Assembly: GCA_037953625.1 (NCBI GenBank)
Contig: CM075651.1
Coordinates: 131,902,501 to 131,966,500, forward strand
From: Crotalaria pallida
Lineage: Eukaryota > Streptophyta > Magnoliopsida > Fabales > Fabaceae
Length of the DNA: 64,000 bases
Reading direction: 5' to 3'
A program made the translations under genes and the position numbers. Shown here piece after piece: positions 44,482 to 56,581 of this stretch; position 1 is the first letter of the stretch, and each line of letters opens with the position of its first letter. The notes beneath the pieces are model-generated. The model worked only from the letters and a program-made list of their open reading frames with translations. It searched no databases and was not told where the DNA came from.

Positions 44482-47183
44482 TTATATTTATTTGATCATA
44501 TTGAATCTAAACTTATTTTTTTACTACTAATTGAGGTTGACATAATTGATATGGAGTTATGTCACTTAAACAAATGATTGAGAGGTTTGATCTCAATTCT
44601 TACGAATATAAAAAATTTCAGTTGATGGGATCATTTTTGAAAAGGTCGAAGCGGTACCTGAAAGATTAATCATCGTGTTTGCATCGGTAAATATTTGGAA
44701 GACCAAAAAACACTCACTTATTTTTTTTTCATTTTATATTATGTCACCTAACTATTGTGAAAATATGAGTTTTAGTCGAGGGTGGACAAGACCCATCCTA
44801 TCCCAAAGCATATTTTGAAAGGTTCGGTTTAATAAAATAGATCCCATGTTATTTTGGAACTGATACAGATCAAATTTCAGATTATTCTAATCCGTCTCGA
44901 CATCTCATGATTATGGGTGAGCTGGAAGCTAACATATGTGATTTCAACAATGAATGGAACAACATAGAGTTAAATTAGTATTGGTGATGTGAAAGACGAC
45001 AAGTGTAACATTAGAATTGTCAATAGGGGGTGAAGGTTCTTGTTGCGAAAGCAAGAGAACGAGAAGGCATTAGTGACGACGATGAAGATGACCAGATCTC
45101 CGATGAATTTGGTGGCCATGATAATGAGTACGACGAGCATCATCTAGAAAAGACAGTGGTGGTTGGGTCCACTTGTTGGAGTTATGCTCCTTATTTTGTG
45201 ATTAAAGCTGTAGGGTGGAGTTGATGGGATGATTGTGGAGGTGGCGATGACGATGGAGGATAGGGTGAAGTGAAGGGAAAGAATAAAGAAATGAGTGACA
45301 GACAACATTGCAATTTATTTTTTGAAATTGTTTTAATTTGGACAATCCAAATTTTATTTTATTAAATTTATGGCTTAGATCAATTATTGCATGGATACGT
45401 AATTTGTCATTTAATGTATTGAAGAAGTCTTCCAAAATGACATATATGACAATAGGTATTGAAGAGGTCGCGCGGGAGGGGAGGGAGGGGTCAGGGTGGC
45501 TTTCAATGTCGGAGTGGAGCTGTTTTAGGGTTTGGAGATCGTCTTCGAGGTTTTGGCAGCAGTGGTGGTATAAAGGTGAGAGCTAGTATGGTGAGGTATG
45601 GTGACAAAGACAATATAGTGGTTGGAGAAAGGTTGATGACGAAGAGCTCTGGTGGGGTGACTAGCACCACGGTGGTCCTTGTGTGCAAAAACTGGCTGGA
45701 ATATAATCGGTCATAGGGACAAATAACAAACCAAATATAAGTTTGAGAGCATAAACATTGCAAAAATTGGATGAAATCCGTCAGAGGGGAAAATAACAAA
45801 CCAGATATAAGTTTAAGGACATAAATATTGCAAAAACGGGTCGGAATCAATCACATAGGCAAACAGTAAATCGCAGAGATAAGTTTGAGGGCATAAACAT
45901 TAAAACAATAAGGGTATTTAGCAAAAGTATCTCAAACTTCAAAAACTCGTGACATAATTCAACTTTAAAAATTTAAATACAATCAACTAATTTTTTTAAT
46001 AAGTATGATTTTAATTTTTTTTCCTTATATTTTAAATTGGAGGGAGTTAAATCGAAGGGAGTAATCATAAGCATATTTACTTTCTCGATAGAAATTTTTA
46101 TAGTTTTACCATCGTTATTTGAGATGATGAAGAAAGCCCTACAGAATAAGGACGTGTAAAAATGTGTTGGGCATTGGGGGCTGTGCACAAAATAGTAGTA
46201 TATGATTTGGTTAATGGCATTGGTCCATGGATGATAGACCACATAATTATGGCTGTTGGATGTAGCTAAACAGGGATATATATGACAAATTATAAAGAAT
46301 GACTACTGGCTTCAATTCCTTCGAACATAGTAGAAGCCAAGTTCTTAAACAAAGTATATTTGCAACTCCAAAATAATAGTACCACCACCGAGCACGGGTA
46401 AGCTACTGCATATAATATGTGCCATTTTGGAGGTCCATGGGTAACTTTAACTTATATATGCTATGTTTCGGAATCAAACTAGAATATTATCTTCAACTCA
46501 AATAGATTTAGCTTAGTTTAAAAAAAATAGATTTAGCTTATAAATCGATAATTACAATGGATTTAGCTTAAAAAATAGATTTACCGCTTAAACAAATTAA
46601 GCATTTAAATTAATTTTACTTATAAATTAATGATCATAAATTCATAAATGGTCAATAATATATTATTAGTGTAAAACAATATTTATACTGTCGATAAATA
46701 ATCTACTTTCTCTTAAAATCATAGACTCTGAAATTTAAGTCATATACATATATGTTAAGTTAAATGAATGCAAAGTTTTACACCATCGATATAAATAAAT
46801 TATTAATTACTCTATAAAAAAAATATTACTGGGATATTTTCTAACAGAGTTATGTTAACAATTGCATTCGAAGGATATTGTTTAAAAACTGTAAAAAAAT
46901 TAGCATGAAATTAAAAAAAATCAAATTTAACACTTTTTATATATAAAAAACATTATTTTTTAAAGAAAAATGTTAAAAAGTGCTCTTAAAACTTAAGACA
47001 TTGTTTAAGTAATTAAAAAATGACAGCTTTATCTTAAAAAATATTAAATTTAAAACATTAAAAATTAATGAATTTAGATTTTTAATCTAAATTTTGTTTG
47101 GAGTATTTCTTAAACAATGTCTTGAGGACATTCTTAAACCTTTTCTCCGGTTTAAAGAATTCTCTTGGAGGCATTTTCCTTTC
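44482..47183. other. Intergenic region upstream of AGO7
   Basis: No supported gene lies in these 2.7 kb. A SINE-like piece with a B-box-like GGTTTGATCTC is at about 44590-44605. A tandem repeat at 45.7-45.9 kb is listed separately. The proximal AGO7 promoter should occupy the right end. Confidence 0.5.
45692..45905. repeat. Three-copy tandem repeat of about 70 bp
   Basis: Three diverged units share AAATAACAAACCA-like, ATATAAGTTT and GCATAAACATTGCAAAAA segments in the same order. The third copy is the most diverged. Confidence 0.75.
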
Positions 47184-47190
47184 TATAAAT
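47184..47190 (+). promoter_or_regulatory. Probable TATA box of AGO7
   Basis: TATAAAT lies about 200 bp before the AGO7 start codon. It would place transcription start near 47215 and give a 5' leader of about 170 nt. This is inferred from sequence and position only. Confidence 0.55.
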
Positions 47191-47290
47191 GCTTGATCTG
47201 TTTTGGTAATGCCACAAATCTCAGAGAAAGCAGTGCATAAAAAAACCGCCAGGAACTAAGACCCAAAAAGGTTCCACATTACCACCACCC

Positions 47291-47312
47291 TCCTCTCTCT
47301 CTCTCTCTCTCT
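47291..47312 (+). repeat. CT microsatellite in the AGO7 5' leader
   Basis: TCCTCTCTCTCTCTCTCTCT is a dinucleotide run common in plant 5' UTRs and likely to vary in length between accessions. Confidence 0.85.
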
Positions 47313-47388
47313 GAACTACTACTCTACTAGCTCTACTTTCTGCTCCAACATCTCCAAACAAATTCATACTCAAAGCCTCAAAAACCAA

Positions 47389-50300
47389 ATGGAAGAGACA
47401 GAGGAATCCACCAATGCCAACCAAAAACTTCAAACCAAAACACACGACTTCACAAACAACTCCAACAACTCTCATAACCATAACCACCTTCATAACAACA
47501 ACCATCACCATCACTATTACCACAACCATCAACTCCTACAATACTCAGCAGCTCAGTTTAACTTCTCCAACACCAACAACAACAACAAGTACCAAAGATA
47601 CTACCCTGCTCTTCTTCCTCTACCTTCTCTCATACCACTCCACCAACTACCCTTAACTCCACCTTTCCCTCAAAACCACACCTTCTTATCAAAAACCCAT
47701 TTTCACAAGCCTCCATGCAAGCTCAATACCTCTCATCATCCCTCCTCTGATAACAACAAGCTCTCTCATTCAACACTACTTGCTCCTTGTAAGTTATACT
47801 ATCAAAGTCACCCCTTTAGCTTGCATTCTTGTTTTGTTCACATTCAAGCTAAAAAAAATTGTTCTTTTAGCTTGCTTATTTGGTTTTCTAGTAAAAAAGA
47901 CTCCAAATTTACTCATGCCAATAACAAAAAGTAACCATTTTTTGTTTTCTTCTTTTTTTTAATTTATTTATTAAAAAAAATTGCATTTTGAGTTGTAATT
48001 TATACACTTCAGAAGTTTCATTTTCATTTGATTCGGATTTTGCAATAGTTTGCTGCATATAATGTGATTTGTGTAAAGTTTTGTTGGGTGAAAATATCTC
48101 AGATCAATGTTTAACTTGCTGCAATTGATGCTTCATGTTTCTATGTTAAAGTTGTAAATAATCAGATTCTATCATTTTTTTTATTGAACAGTTACTGAAA
48201 CTGTTCAATTCCTTCTCCCCGTGGTGATTTGTGATAAAGTTTTTAATACTGAACATCCTTTTTTTATCTTGTGCTAATTGTTTGGAAGTAAATTTTAGCA
48301 CTATGTTGTCCTAGTTCATGGGGTCCCTTTTCTTTTTTCTGGTGTCTGGCAGGCTATGTCAGAAAAGGTGCAAGGGTTGTTTCTGTCATTGCTGAATTTT
48401 AGTTCTGGATAAAATGGTTTACTTTAGTTTAGAGGTCACTGTTTTATATAAGGCCGGCCTAAAGAGATTAGTAAGCTTGAATGGTTACTTAATTTTCCCC
48501 TCTAAAATTTTGCAGTCTTAGATTTCTAGGGAGTGCTAATAATGGTATTCTCTAAATCTTTTAATGAATAGTTTCAATATGCTTTCTTATTCATCCTAGC
48601 AAACTTATAGGAGATCTATAGTTCCCTACTTAACATTGGTTCTGGCTATTGTTATTAATAAAAATAATACATAAGATTTGTAAGTAGTTACTTTTAACAG
48701 TGTTGCAAGGAAAAAGATTACATAATCCAAACAATGGAATTATTTTAATAAGATATGTTTCTATAGAATCAAACAATAGCATATTTTGTAATAATTATTT
48801 TCATAAAATTTTATGTACCGAACTATTCTGGAAATTTTGCATTTTTTTGGGGAAACACAAGGTGCCCTCTGATTTGTAATAACTTAGTTATATGAGCTTA
48901 CTAGGTGATATATGCAACAAAGCAAATTAGTTAAATGATGCATCTTTTTTTTTCCCACAAAATTCAGCTCCAAAGGAACTTCAGCACCAAACTAAGGCAT
49001 CCTTAAAAGCAGATGATGGGAAGAAACTCATTCCTGCAAGGAAACCACAGGCAGTAATTGTTGCAAGGAGGCCAGATTCTGGTGGCAAAGAAGGCACTGT
49101 GATCACTCTTCTCGCCAACCATTTTCTGGTGAAATTTGATTCCACACAAAAAATATATCATTACAATGTCGAAATTACTCCTCATCCCTCCAAGGATGTT
49201 GCTAGACAAATCAAACAGAATTTGGTAAATAACAATTCTGCTATACTTTTGGGCGCTCTGCCGGCATATGATGGGAGAAAGAATCTTTACAGCTCAGTTG
49301 AATTCCAGAATGATAAGCTTGAGTTCTACATAAGCCTCCCAATCCTCACGAGCAAATTGAAATCTTGTGGAGAAATGTATGACTTGAAAGAGAAGCATGG
49401 ACAGCATAAACTGTTTCGGATTAATATCAAACTAGTCTCTAAGATTGATGGCAAGGAGTTGACTAACTACTTGAGCAAAGAAAGTGATGATTGGATTCCA
49501 CTTCCACAGGATTATCTGCATGCTTTGGATGTAGTTCTGAGGGAAAGCCCGACAGAGAAATGCACACCTTTAGGGAGGTCATTCTACTCAAACTCAATGG
49601 GTAGAAGCAAAGATATTGGTGGAGGAGCTGTTGGATTGAGAGGCTTCTTTCAAAGTCTTAGACCAACACAACAAGGACTTGCTCTCAATGTGGATTTCTC
49701 GGTAACCGCATTCCATGAAAGCATAGGAGTGATTCAATACTTGCAGAAACGTCTCGAGTTTCTACGAGACCTTTCTCAAAGGAAGACAACTCAATTAACT
49801 GGTGAGGAAAGGAAGGAAGTGGAGAAGGCATTGAAGAATATCAGGGTCTTTGTTTGTCATCGTGAAACAGTTCAGAGACACCGTGTATATGGCTTAACCG
49901 AGGAGGCTACCGAAAATCTCTGGTTTGCTGACAGAGATGGAAAGAATCTGAGGCTTGTGACTTACTTTAAAGATCACTATAACTATGACATACAATTCAG
50001 AAAACTACCATGTTTGCAAATTAGTAGGAGTAAACCTTGTTACCTCCCTATGGAGCTTTGTGTGATATGTGAAGGCCAGAAGTTCCTCGGGAAACTGTCC
50101 GATGATCAGACGGCAAGAATACTCAAGATGGGCTGTCAAAGACCAGGAGAACGAAGAGCTATCATCGAAGGAGTCGTGCGAGGACCTGTTGGACCTACCA
50201 GGTAACTACAAGATACTGAAGTAGTTTAATTTTTCTTGCCAATTGAATAGTGAGTATGATTCTTATGTTCTTCATTGTATCCCTTTTTTTTTGTTTTTGC

Positions 50301-51797
50301 ATTAGTTTCTAATGCCTTAAAACTAATCCTTTTGACAGTGGTGACCAGGAAAAAGAATTCAGACTCCAAGTCTCGAGAGAAATGACAAAGTTGACTGGGA
50401 GAATTCTCCAACCTCCCAAGCTAAAGCTCGGAGATGGAGGTCATGTGAGAAACCTAACACCTTCTCGTCATGACCGCCAGTGGAACCTGCTGGATGGCCA
50501 TGTCTTAGAAGGAACCAAAATTGAAAGGTGGGCACTAATAAGTTTTGGTGGTACACCTGAGCAGAAGTCCAATATCCCCAGGTTCATTAATCAGTTATCT
50601 CATAGGTGTGAACAGTTGGGCATATTTCTTAACAAGAACACGGTTATTAGTCCTCAGTTTGAATCAAGCCAGGTTCTTAACAATGTTGTCCTATTGGAAT
50701 CTAAGCTCAAGAAAATCCAGAGGGCTGCCTCAAACAATCTCCAGCTTCTTATTTGTATTATGGAAAGAAAACACAAAGGCTATGGAGATTTGAAACGAAT
50801 TGCCGAGACGAGTGTTGGTGTTGTAAGCCAATGCTGCCTGTATCCAAATCTCTGCAAGTCAAGTTCACAATTTTTGGCTAACTTGGCCCTCAAAATCAAT
50901 GCCAAAGTCGGTGGATGTACAGTTGCCCTCTACAATTCGCTGCCTTCGCAGTTACCACGCCTCTTTCATATCGATGAGCCGGCGATATTTATGGGCGCGG
51001 ATGTGACACATCCTCATCCTCTTGATGATTTCAGTCCATCTGTCGCTGCTGTTGTTGGCAGCATGAATTGGCCAACTGCAAACAAGTATATTTCAAGAAT
51101 AAGGTCTCAAACACATAGGCAAGAAATCATCCAGGATCTTGGCGCAATGGTCGGGGAACTGCTTGATGATTTTTATCAGGAAGTGGAGAAACTCCCCAAC
51201 AGAATTATCTTCTTCAGAGATGGGGTTAGTGAAACTCAGTTTTACAAAGTGTTGCAAGAGGAACTTCAATCAATTAGAAGTGCATGTTCAAGGTTTCCTG
51301 GTTATAAACCTTTAATCACTTTTGCAGTTGTGCAGAAGAGGCATCACACAAGGTTGTTTCCCTTTGAAACTGACCAGTCTTGCACTCAAAACCATTTCAT
51401 GCATGAGAATATTCCTCCAGGGACTGTGGTTGACTCCGTGATTACTCATCCAAAGGAATTTGATTTCTATCTATGCAGCCATTGGGGCGTGAAAGGAACG
51501 AGCCGGCCGACTCATTACCATGTCTTGTGGGATGAAAACCAGTTCACTTCTGATGAACTTCAGAAGCTGGTTTACAATTTATGCTACACTTTTGTTAGGT
51601 GCACCAAGCCAATTTCTTTGGTTCCTCCTGCATATTATGCACATTTAGCTGCTTACAGAGGTAGACTCTACCTTGAAAGATCAGAGTCCTTAGGTTTGTT
51701 CAAAAGCACATCTACAATATCCAGAGCTGCTCCTCCAAAGACAGCACCTCTTCCTAAACTTAGTGAAAATATCAAGAAGCTCATGTTTTACTGCTAG
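47389..51797 (+). CDS. AGO7: ARGONAUTE 7 (AGO7/ZIPPY), complete, three exons
   Basis: Exons are 47389-47788, 48968-50201 and 50339-51797. Both introns are GT-AG and the join phases agree, giving 1030 aa. Residues 1-~130 are Asn/His/Pro-rich. ArgoN then follows (LLANHFLVKFDS), a linker (GGGAVGLRGFFQSLRPTQQG), PAZ (about residues 330-460; VCHRETVQRHRVYGLT), MID and PIWI. The slicer triad is present: Asp766 (FMGADVTHPHP), Asp839 (FFRDGVSE) and His980 (PPAYYAHLAAYRGR). The C-terminus is LMFYC, typical of AGO7. In plants AGO7 loads miR390 and triggers TAS3 tasiRNA production, which represses ARF3/ARF4 and controls leaf polarity, leaflet form and phase change. No disabling change is seen. AGO7 rather than another AGO is judged from the whole-length match and C-terminus. 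Confidence 0.96.
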
Positions 51798-51907
51798 TGA
51801 AAAACTCTTATTCCAATGCAATTTGTTTTTATGACAGTTTAATTACATGACCAACCTTGAGATAATCAGAGGCTGAGAAATAGATGTTTAGTATGTCCAG
51901 GATAAAG

Positions 51908-51913
51908 AATAAA
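51908..51913 (+). terminator. Probable AGO7 polyadenylation signal
   Basis: AATAAA lies 111 bp after the stop codon, a normal distance for a plant 3' UTR. Other A-rich near-upstream elements nearby may also serve. Confidence 0.5.
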
Positions 51914-52535
51914 GATCAGTAGAGCATAAGAACATGACGGACATGTAATCTTTGTATTCATCTAATCAAAATGTTCTCCATTTAAGTCCAACTTGCAGTT
52001 TAATTAGAATGAATTTCGAAACTAATATTTCCTTTCTAGTTTATTTGTGTCTTCCATAAGAACATCAGCATGTTTATAATTGTTGTCAAAAGTCAAAACT
52101 GAATCACTGTATGGTTATAAGTGAAGTTCAGTTACAATGATCCTCGAATTATTGAATAAGATTTTTTTACATACCAGTTTTCATTCTCAGTACATTTTCT
52201 CCTTAACTTATGTCAAGTGAAAAATAGTTCAGATAATTTCAACCTTCCTTCAGTTGTGAGCAAGTAAATGGTGAAACATATCTTTGTATTTGGGGGTTCA
52301 ATGTACTGATAAGTGATAACACATGGCTCCAAAAAGGGCTAAATTAGCCTAAATTAAATCGAGCTTAAGGACCACAAAATGCTGTATGAAAACACTAAAA
52401 TGAACCAAAGTTCACAAAGCAATTATTGAAGAGAAGAATAAAAGGACTTAGACAATTTATTTTACCAATAACAAAACTCTAGTAAAATACCTCTTCCTTA
52501 TAAATAGATACTACTATGTCTACCAAGAAAATAAA
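51914..52535. other. 3' flank of AGO7, nothing else recognised
   Basis: This is AT-rich DNA without an ORF of note. The segment TAAATAGATACTACTATGT at 52501-52519 is nearly repeated right of the following MITE. Confidence 0.5.
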
Positions 52536-52729
52536 GACCTTTTCTTTTCACACCCCCCATTTTTCTCCTCACCCCCCATTTTTTCTGCCTCGCAAGAGGC
52601 GGAAGTGTTTTTTTTCACCCTTTCCGCCTCTTGAGAGGCGGAAAAACCAATAAATTTACACTTCCACTTCATGTGAGGCGGAAAAAATGGGGGTGGGGAA
52701 AAAAATGGGGAGTGTGAAAAGAAAAGGTC
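52536..52729. mobile_element. MITE with ~50-bp inverted ends, GGCGGAA palindromes and 8-bp target duplication
   Basis: The terminal inverted repeats begin GACCTTTTCTTTTCACAC and remain similar for about 50 bp. AAAATAAA flanks both sides (52528-52535 and 52730-52737). An 8-bp duplication fits hAT-type transposition, although the ends do not match the usual hAT CAGGG start. The 194-bp interior contains CGCCTC/GAGGCG inverted copies that form smaller hairpins. It has no coding capacity. Confidence 0.85.
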
Positions 52730-52737
52730 AAAATAAA

Positions 52738-53302
52738 TAGATACTAATATGTATTAAAAGTTGCACCTATTTTAAGTGTTTAGTAATTTATTATGCTATG
52801 TTTGGAATGAGGTTGGAGCCTCCAAACCATGATTTAAGGGTCCAAAGTCCAGTCTCATATATTTTTTCTAACATGTTTAGTAAAATCAATCAAATGTTGC
52901 ACATAGTTACATGATTCACTCATTTAACCTACATATTATGTATCGAATTCAGCGAATCACGTATCGGGTCAATTATAAAAAAAATCTTACAAAAATAATG
53001 TAAAAAGTAACAAACTAACACGAACCACGTATCGTGTATCGTGTACCAGAACCGATACTGCATACCATGTAACATAATCCAAACACACACACTCGTTTGT
53101 GAGTTCCCATGTTCTCCAGATTCTTCAATCTTTACTCTTGGGTTCGGGTACTTGTGCCTATGTGCATGCGGCTGTAACTTGTGAAACTATCCAAACTTAA
53201 ACTAGTCTATGCCATGATAAACTCTGTTTACATACCTGTAAAGACGGCTTCAACTAGGTGTAATAATAGTAAAAAAAAAAAATGATGCTATATCTCAATA
53301 TA
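52738..53302. other. Intergenic DNA, nothing recognised
   Basis: AT-rich sequence with no ORF or repeat structure that can be named. Short near-repeats of ATCGTGTATCG type occur around 52935-53065. Confidence 0.4.
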
Positions 53303-53575
53303 CTTCCTCCGGTCCTATTTATAGGACCATTTTGGGGTTTTTCATATTCACCAAGGATTGTGGAAAAACTTGTTAGTGATATTGGAAATTTGAAAATTTA
53401 ATATACCTTTTCAAAATTACCCCTATAATTATTCTTGAAACTCTAAAAAGTGTTGACTTTATAAGGGTGTTTGTGGAAAGAAGCAATTAAATGCTATTGA
53501 AAATTGAAAAGGGGTCTTATAAATAGGACCAAAATCAAAACCCCAAAAAGGTTTTATAAATAGGACCGGAGGGAG
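53303..53575. mobile_element. Stowaway-like (Tc1/mariner) MITE
   Basis: The ends are inverted repeats, CTTCCTCCGGTCCTATTTAT on the left and ATAAATAGGACCGGAGGGAG on the right. They are bordered by TA on both sides (53301-53302 and 53576-53577). CTCCCTCCG-type ends with TA targets are characteristic of Stowaway. There is no ORF in 273 bp. Confidence 0.88.
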
Positions 53576-53686
53576 TATGTCTCTTGAAGTTGAAGTCAAA
53601 TGGAGCTACATGTGCCAATGTACAAATGCAAATTAGTGATGCATTACTTATGTTTGTGTATGTAACAAAATTAGATATAAATATTA

Positions 53687-55272
53687 GGCTTATTTAAGTT
53701 TTTGGTTCCCGAAAGTTGATCGTGTTTTGGTTTTAGTCCCTATCTTTTTATTTGACCGGTCCTAGTCCTTAAAAGTTCAAAAAAATTTGGTTTTGGTCCT
53801 GCCGTTAAATTTTGCCGTTAATGCTGACGTGGCAAACAGAATTTAAAAAAAAATAATTAAAAAATAATTAAATTTATAAAAAAAATAAAAAAAAATTATT
53901 TAAGTTTTTTGTCCCCGAAAGTTGACCGTATTTTGGTTTTAGTCCCTATCTTTTTATTTGATCGATTCTAGTCCTTAAAAGTTCAAAAAAATTTGGTTTT
54001 GGTCTCTGCCGTTAAATTTTGTCGTTCATGCTAATGTGGCAAACAGAATTTTAAAAAAAAATAATTAAATTTATAAAAAAAAAAAATTAAAAAAAAACCC
54101 CAAAACCCGTACCCAACCCCACCCACCCTCCCCTCTTCCTCTCTCTCTGTCCCTCAATCACTTGGCTCTCTCCCTCCCTCACGCCCTCCATCACGCCACC
54201 GTTCTTCCCTCTCTCAAGAACACAAATCGCGTCTCTCTCCCTCCCTCATGCCACTGCTCTTCCCTCTCGCAAAGCAAAATCGCGTCTCTCTCACCCCTCA
54301 CCAAGGCCTCACGGTCTCATCTCTCTCACTCACGTTTTCCCTCTCCTTGCATCTTCCCTCTCTTCTTCCCTCATCAAGGCCTCTTCCTTCATCTCCAATC
54401 GACACATGCAAGCTCACAAAGTGATGTCTCTTCCCTCACAAATCACGCCCTTATAAAGCTCCGATCGGCACATGCAAGCTTCTGCATCTCCGATTTGGGA
54501 TTATATGATGTATTTCTGGAATTGACGGTGGAGAACGATGGATCTCCATGGTGCATCTCTGATTTAGAATTGATTATTTTTTTTTGGGATTTTATCATTT
54601 CTTTTTCATTATTGATTTGTATTCTTAATCTAAATTAATGGAATTGACGGTGGAGAACGGTGTATTCTGATAGCAAATAATAATATTGGCGGTGGAGAAA
54701 GAGAAAGGAAGAGGGGAGGGGATGGGCGATGGAGTGGGTGGGGTGGGGTTGGGTTGGGTACGGGTTTCATGGGGGAGAGAGAGAGGAAGAGGGGAGGGTG
54801 GGTTGGGTTGGGTACGTGTTTTTTTTTTTTTGGGTGGGGGGTGGGGGGTTAATTTTTTAAATTTTTTTATAAGTTTAATTATTTATTTTATTATTTTTTT
54901 AAAAAATTCTGTTTGCCACGTCAGTATTAATGGCAAAATTTAACGACAGGGACCAAAACCAATTTTTTTTAAACTTTTAAGGACTAGGACCGGTCAAATA
55001 AAAAGATAGGGACTAAAACCAAAACACGGTCAACTTTCGGGGACCAAAAACTTAAATAAATTTTTTTTAATTTTTTTTTATAAATTTAATTAATTTTTTA
55101 TTATTTTTTTTTAAAATTCCGTTTGTCACGTCAGCATTAACGGCAAAATTTAACGGTAGAGACCAAAATCAAATATTTTTGAACTTTTAAGGACTAGGAC
55201 AGGTCAAATAAAAAAATAGGGACTAAAACCAAAACACGGTCAATTTTCGGGGACCAAAAACTTAAATAAGCC
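53687..55272. mobile_element. Mutator-like element with long, internally duplicated inverted repeats
   Basis: The left end begins GGCTTATTTAAGTTTTTGGT and the right end is its inverse. A 9-bp duplication TAAATATTA flanks it (53678-53686 and 55273-55281), as expected for MULEs. Each TIR contains two tandem copies of a ~200-bp unit with blocks such as GTTTTGGTTTTAGTCCCTAT and ACGTGGCAAACAG (left about 53687-53870 and 53895-54050; right about 54905-55060 and 55105-55270). The interior (about 54120-54840) is CT-rich then GA-rich. The ORF at 54162-54638 is low-complexity and not convincing as a gene. No MURA transposase is present, so it is non-autonomous. Confidence 0.88.
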
Positions 55273-55281
55273 TAAATATTA

Positions 55282-56581
55282 TTCATGTAGTGATGTGAAC
55301 CGAATTATAGTTATTATTATTATAGTGTAAAAGTAAAAATGATATGTCCACATTTTGAATATAAAAAAAGTTACATAAGTAAACGGACCATGTTTTCTAG
55401 CCATTCAGGCAGGCAGGCTACAGCAACCAGCCAAAAGCATATGCAGCAGAGGGGCAGAATCCAGATGTCAAAGCTAAAGACAATCAAGTTTATGGGTTAA
55501 CTAAAAACCAAAAATGAGAAAAAGGCTGTGGTTGGACCCACATAGAGTAGTACACAGAAGCTAAGTTACTGAATCACACATTGCACCAGCCAAATGCATT
55601 ATTAGAGATTCATGCATAGAAAGATAGTGAAGGCAGAATAATGATGTGCTTACTTTACTCCGGTTTTATTTTTATTTATAAGTTGTCTTTTTTATAAAAC
55701 GTAGTTTTATTTATAAGTTATTTTGTATATTTTATGATATTTATTATTTTTTTTCATTAATATAAAATAATATTTTATAAAATTTGCAATACAAGTTAAA
55801 AGAGTAAAATTATAATGTTAAAATAACTTTTTAGTGATGTAAACTTATTTACAAACTTATACTCCTTCAATCCCATAATGATGGTAAAATATGACAAAAA
55901 TTGTATCATAAACTATAATTAAAGTAATTAATGAAAACTTTTAGAAATTATAGAGTTTGAATTGTGATTGGTTGATAAATATAAAAAAATATTAAATTAA
56001 TTGTTTGATATATTAGATAAATCATTAAATACATACTCTATTTTTTATTTTTTTATTTTATACTTTTGAAAATTTTATCATAATTTTTATGAGATAGGGA
56101 GTACTACTATATATTTTCGAAAGGCAGAAAGGGGTGTGAACAAAAGAAGAGGCAAGAAAAAAAGAAAGTAAAGGCAGGTGAAGTGTGAGTTTATGGAGTT
56201 CCCCTTTTGTCCCTTGAGCTTAGGCATCATTGAACTTGACACCACTGCTATTCTCTCTCTTGTTTTCGTGGGTCAGATACTTTTTCAGAACTGCACGTCC
56301 ATGGGAAGGGAAGGGACAGAAAGGACTAATAAATGAATATGGTTTGTGGCAGTGAGTGATGGTGCCGTGCCCTTACAAAAGATCCCATCACTATAGCATG
56401 CTGTAAACCATAGAGGGCTTGGGGTCCCCCAAAGTACAAGTAAACTCAGAAACTTTCATATGGACGTGATTTTTGTCTAATGGTGAAAGCATTAAAAACA
56501 AAAACAAAAGTAAAATCATTAGTGGGAAGTGTACTTACAGCACATTCCAATTTTTTTAGATTCACCTTACAAAATTACTTA
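55282..56581. other. Intergenic DNA, nothing recognised
   Basis: These 1.3 kb have no supported gene. A less AT-rich stretch from about 56110 to 56440 contains no long ORF. Confidence 0.45.

Noticed and set aside
45030..45224. Acidic short ORF as a gene
   Set aside because: 65 codons without motif or context, in a region with no other coding signal.
54162..54638. ORF in the Mutator-like element as a captured gene
   Set aside because: It is low-complexity Ser/Leu/His-rich translation of a CT-rich stretch with no domain or splice evidence.
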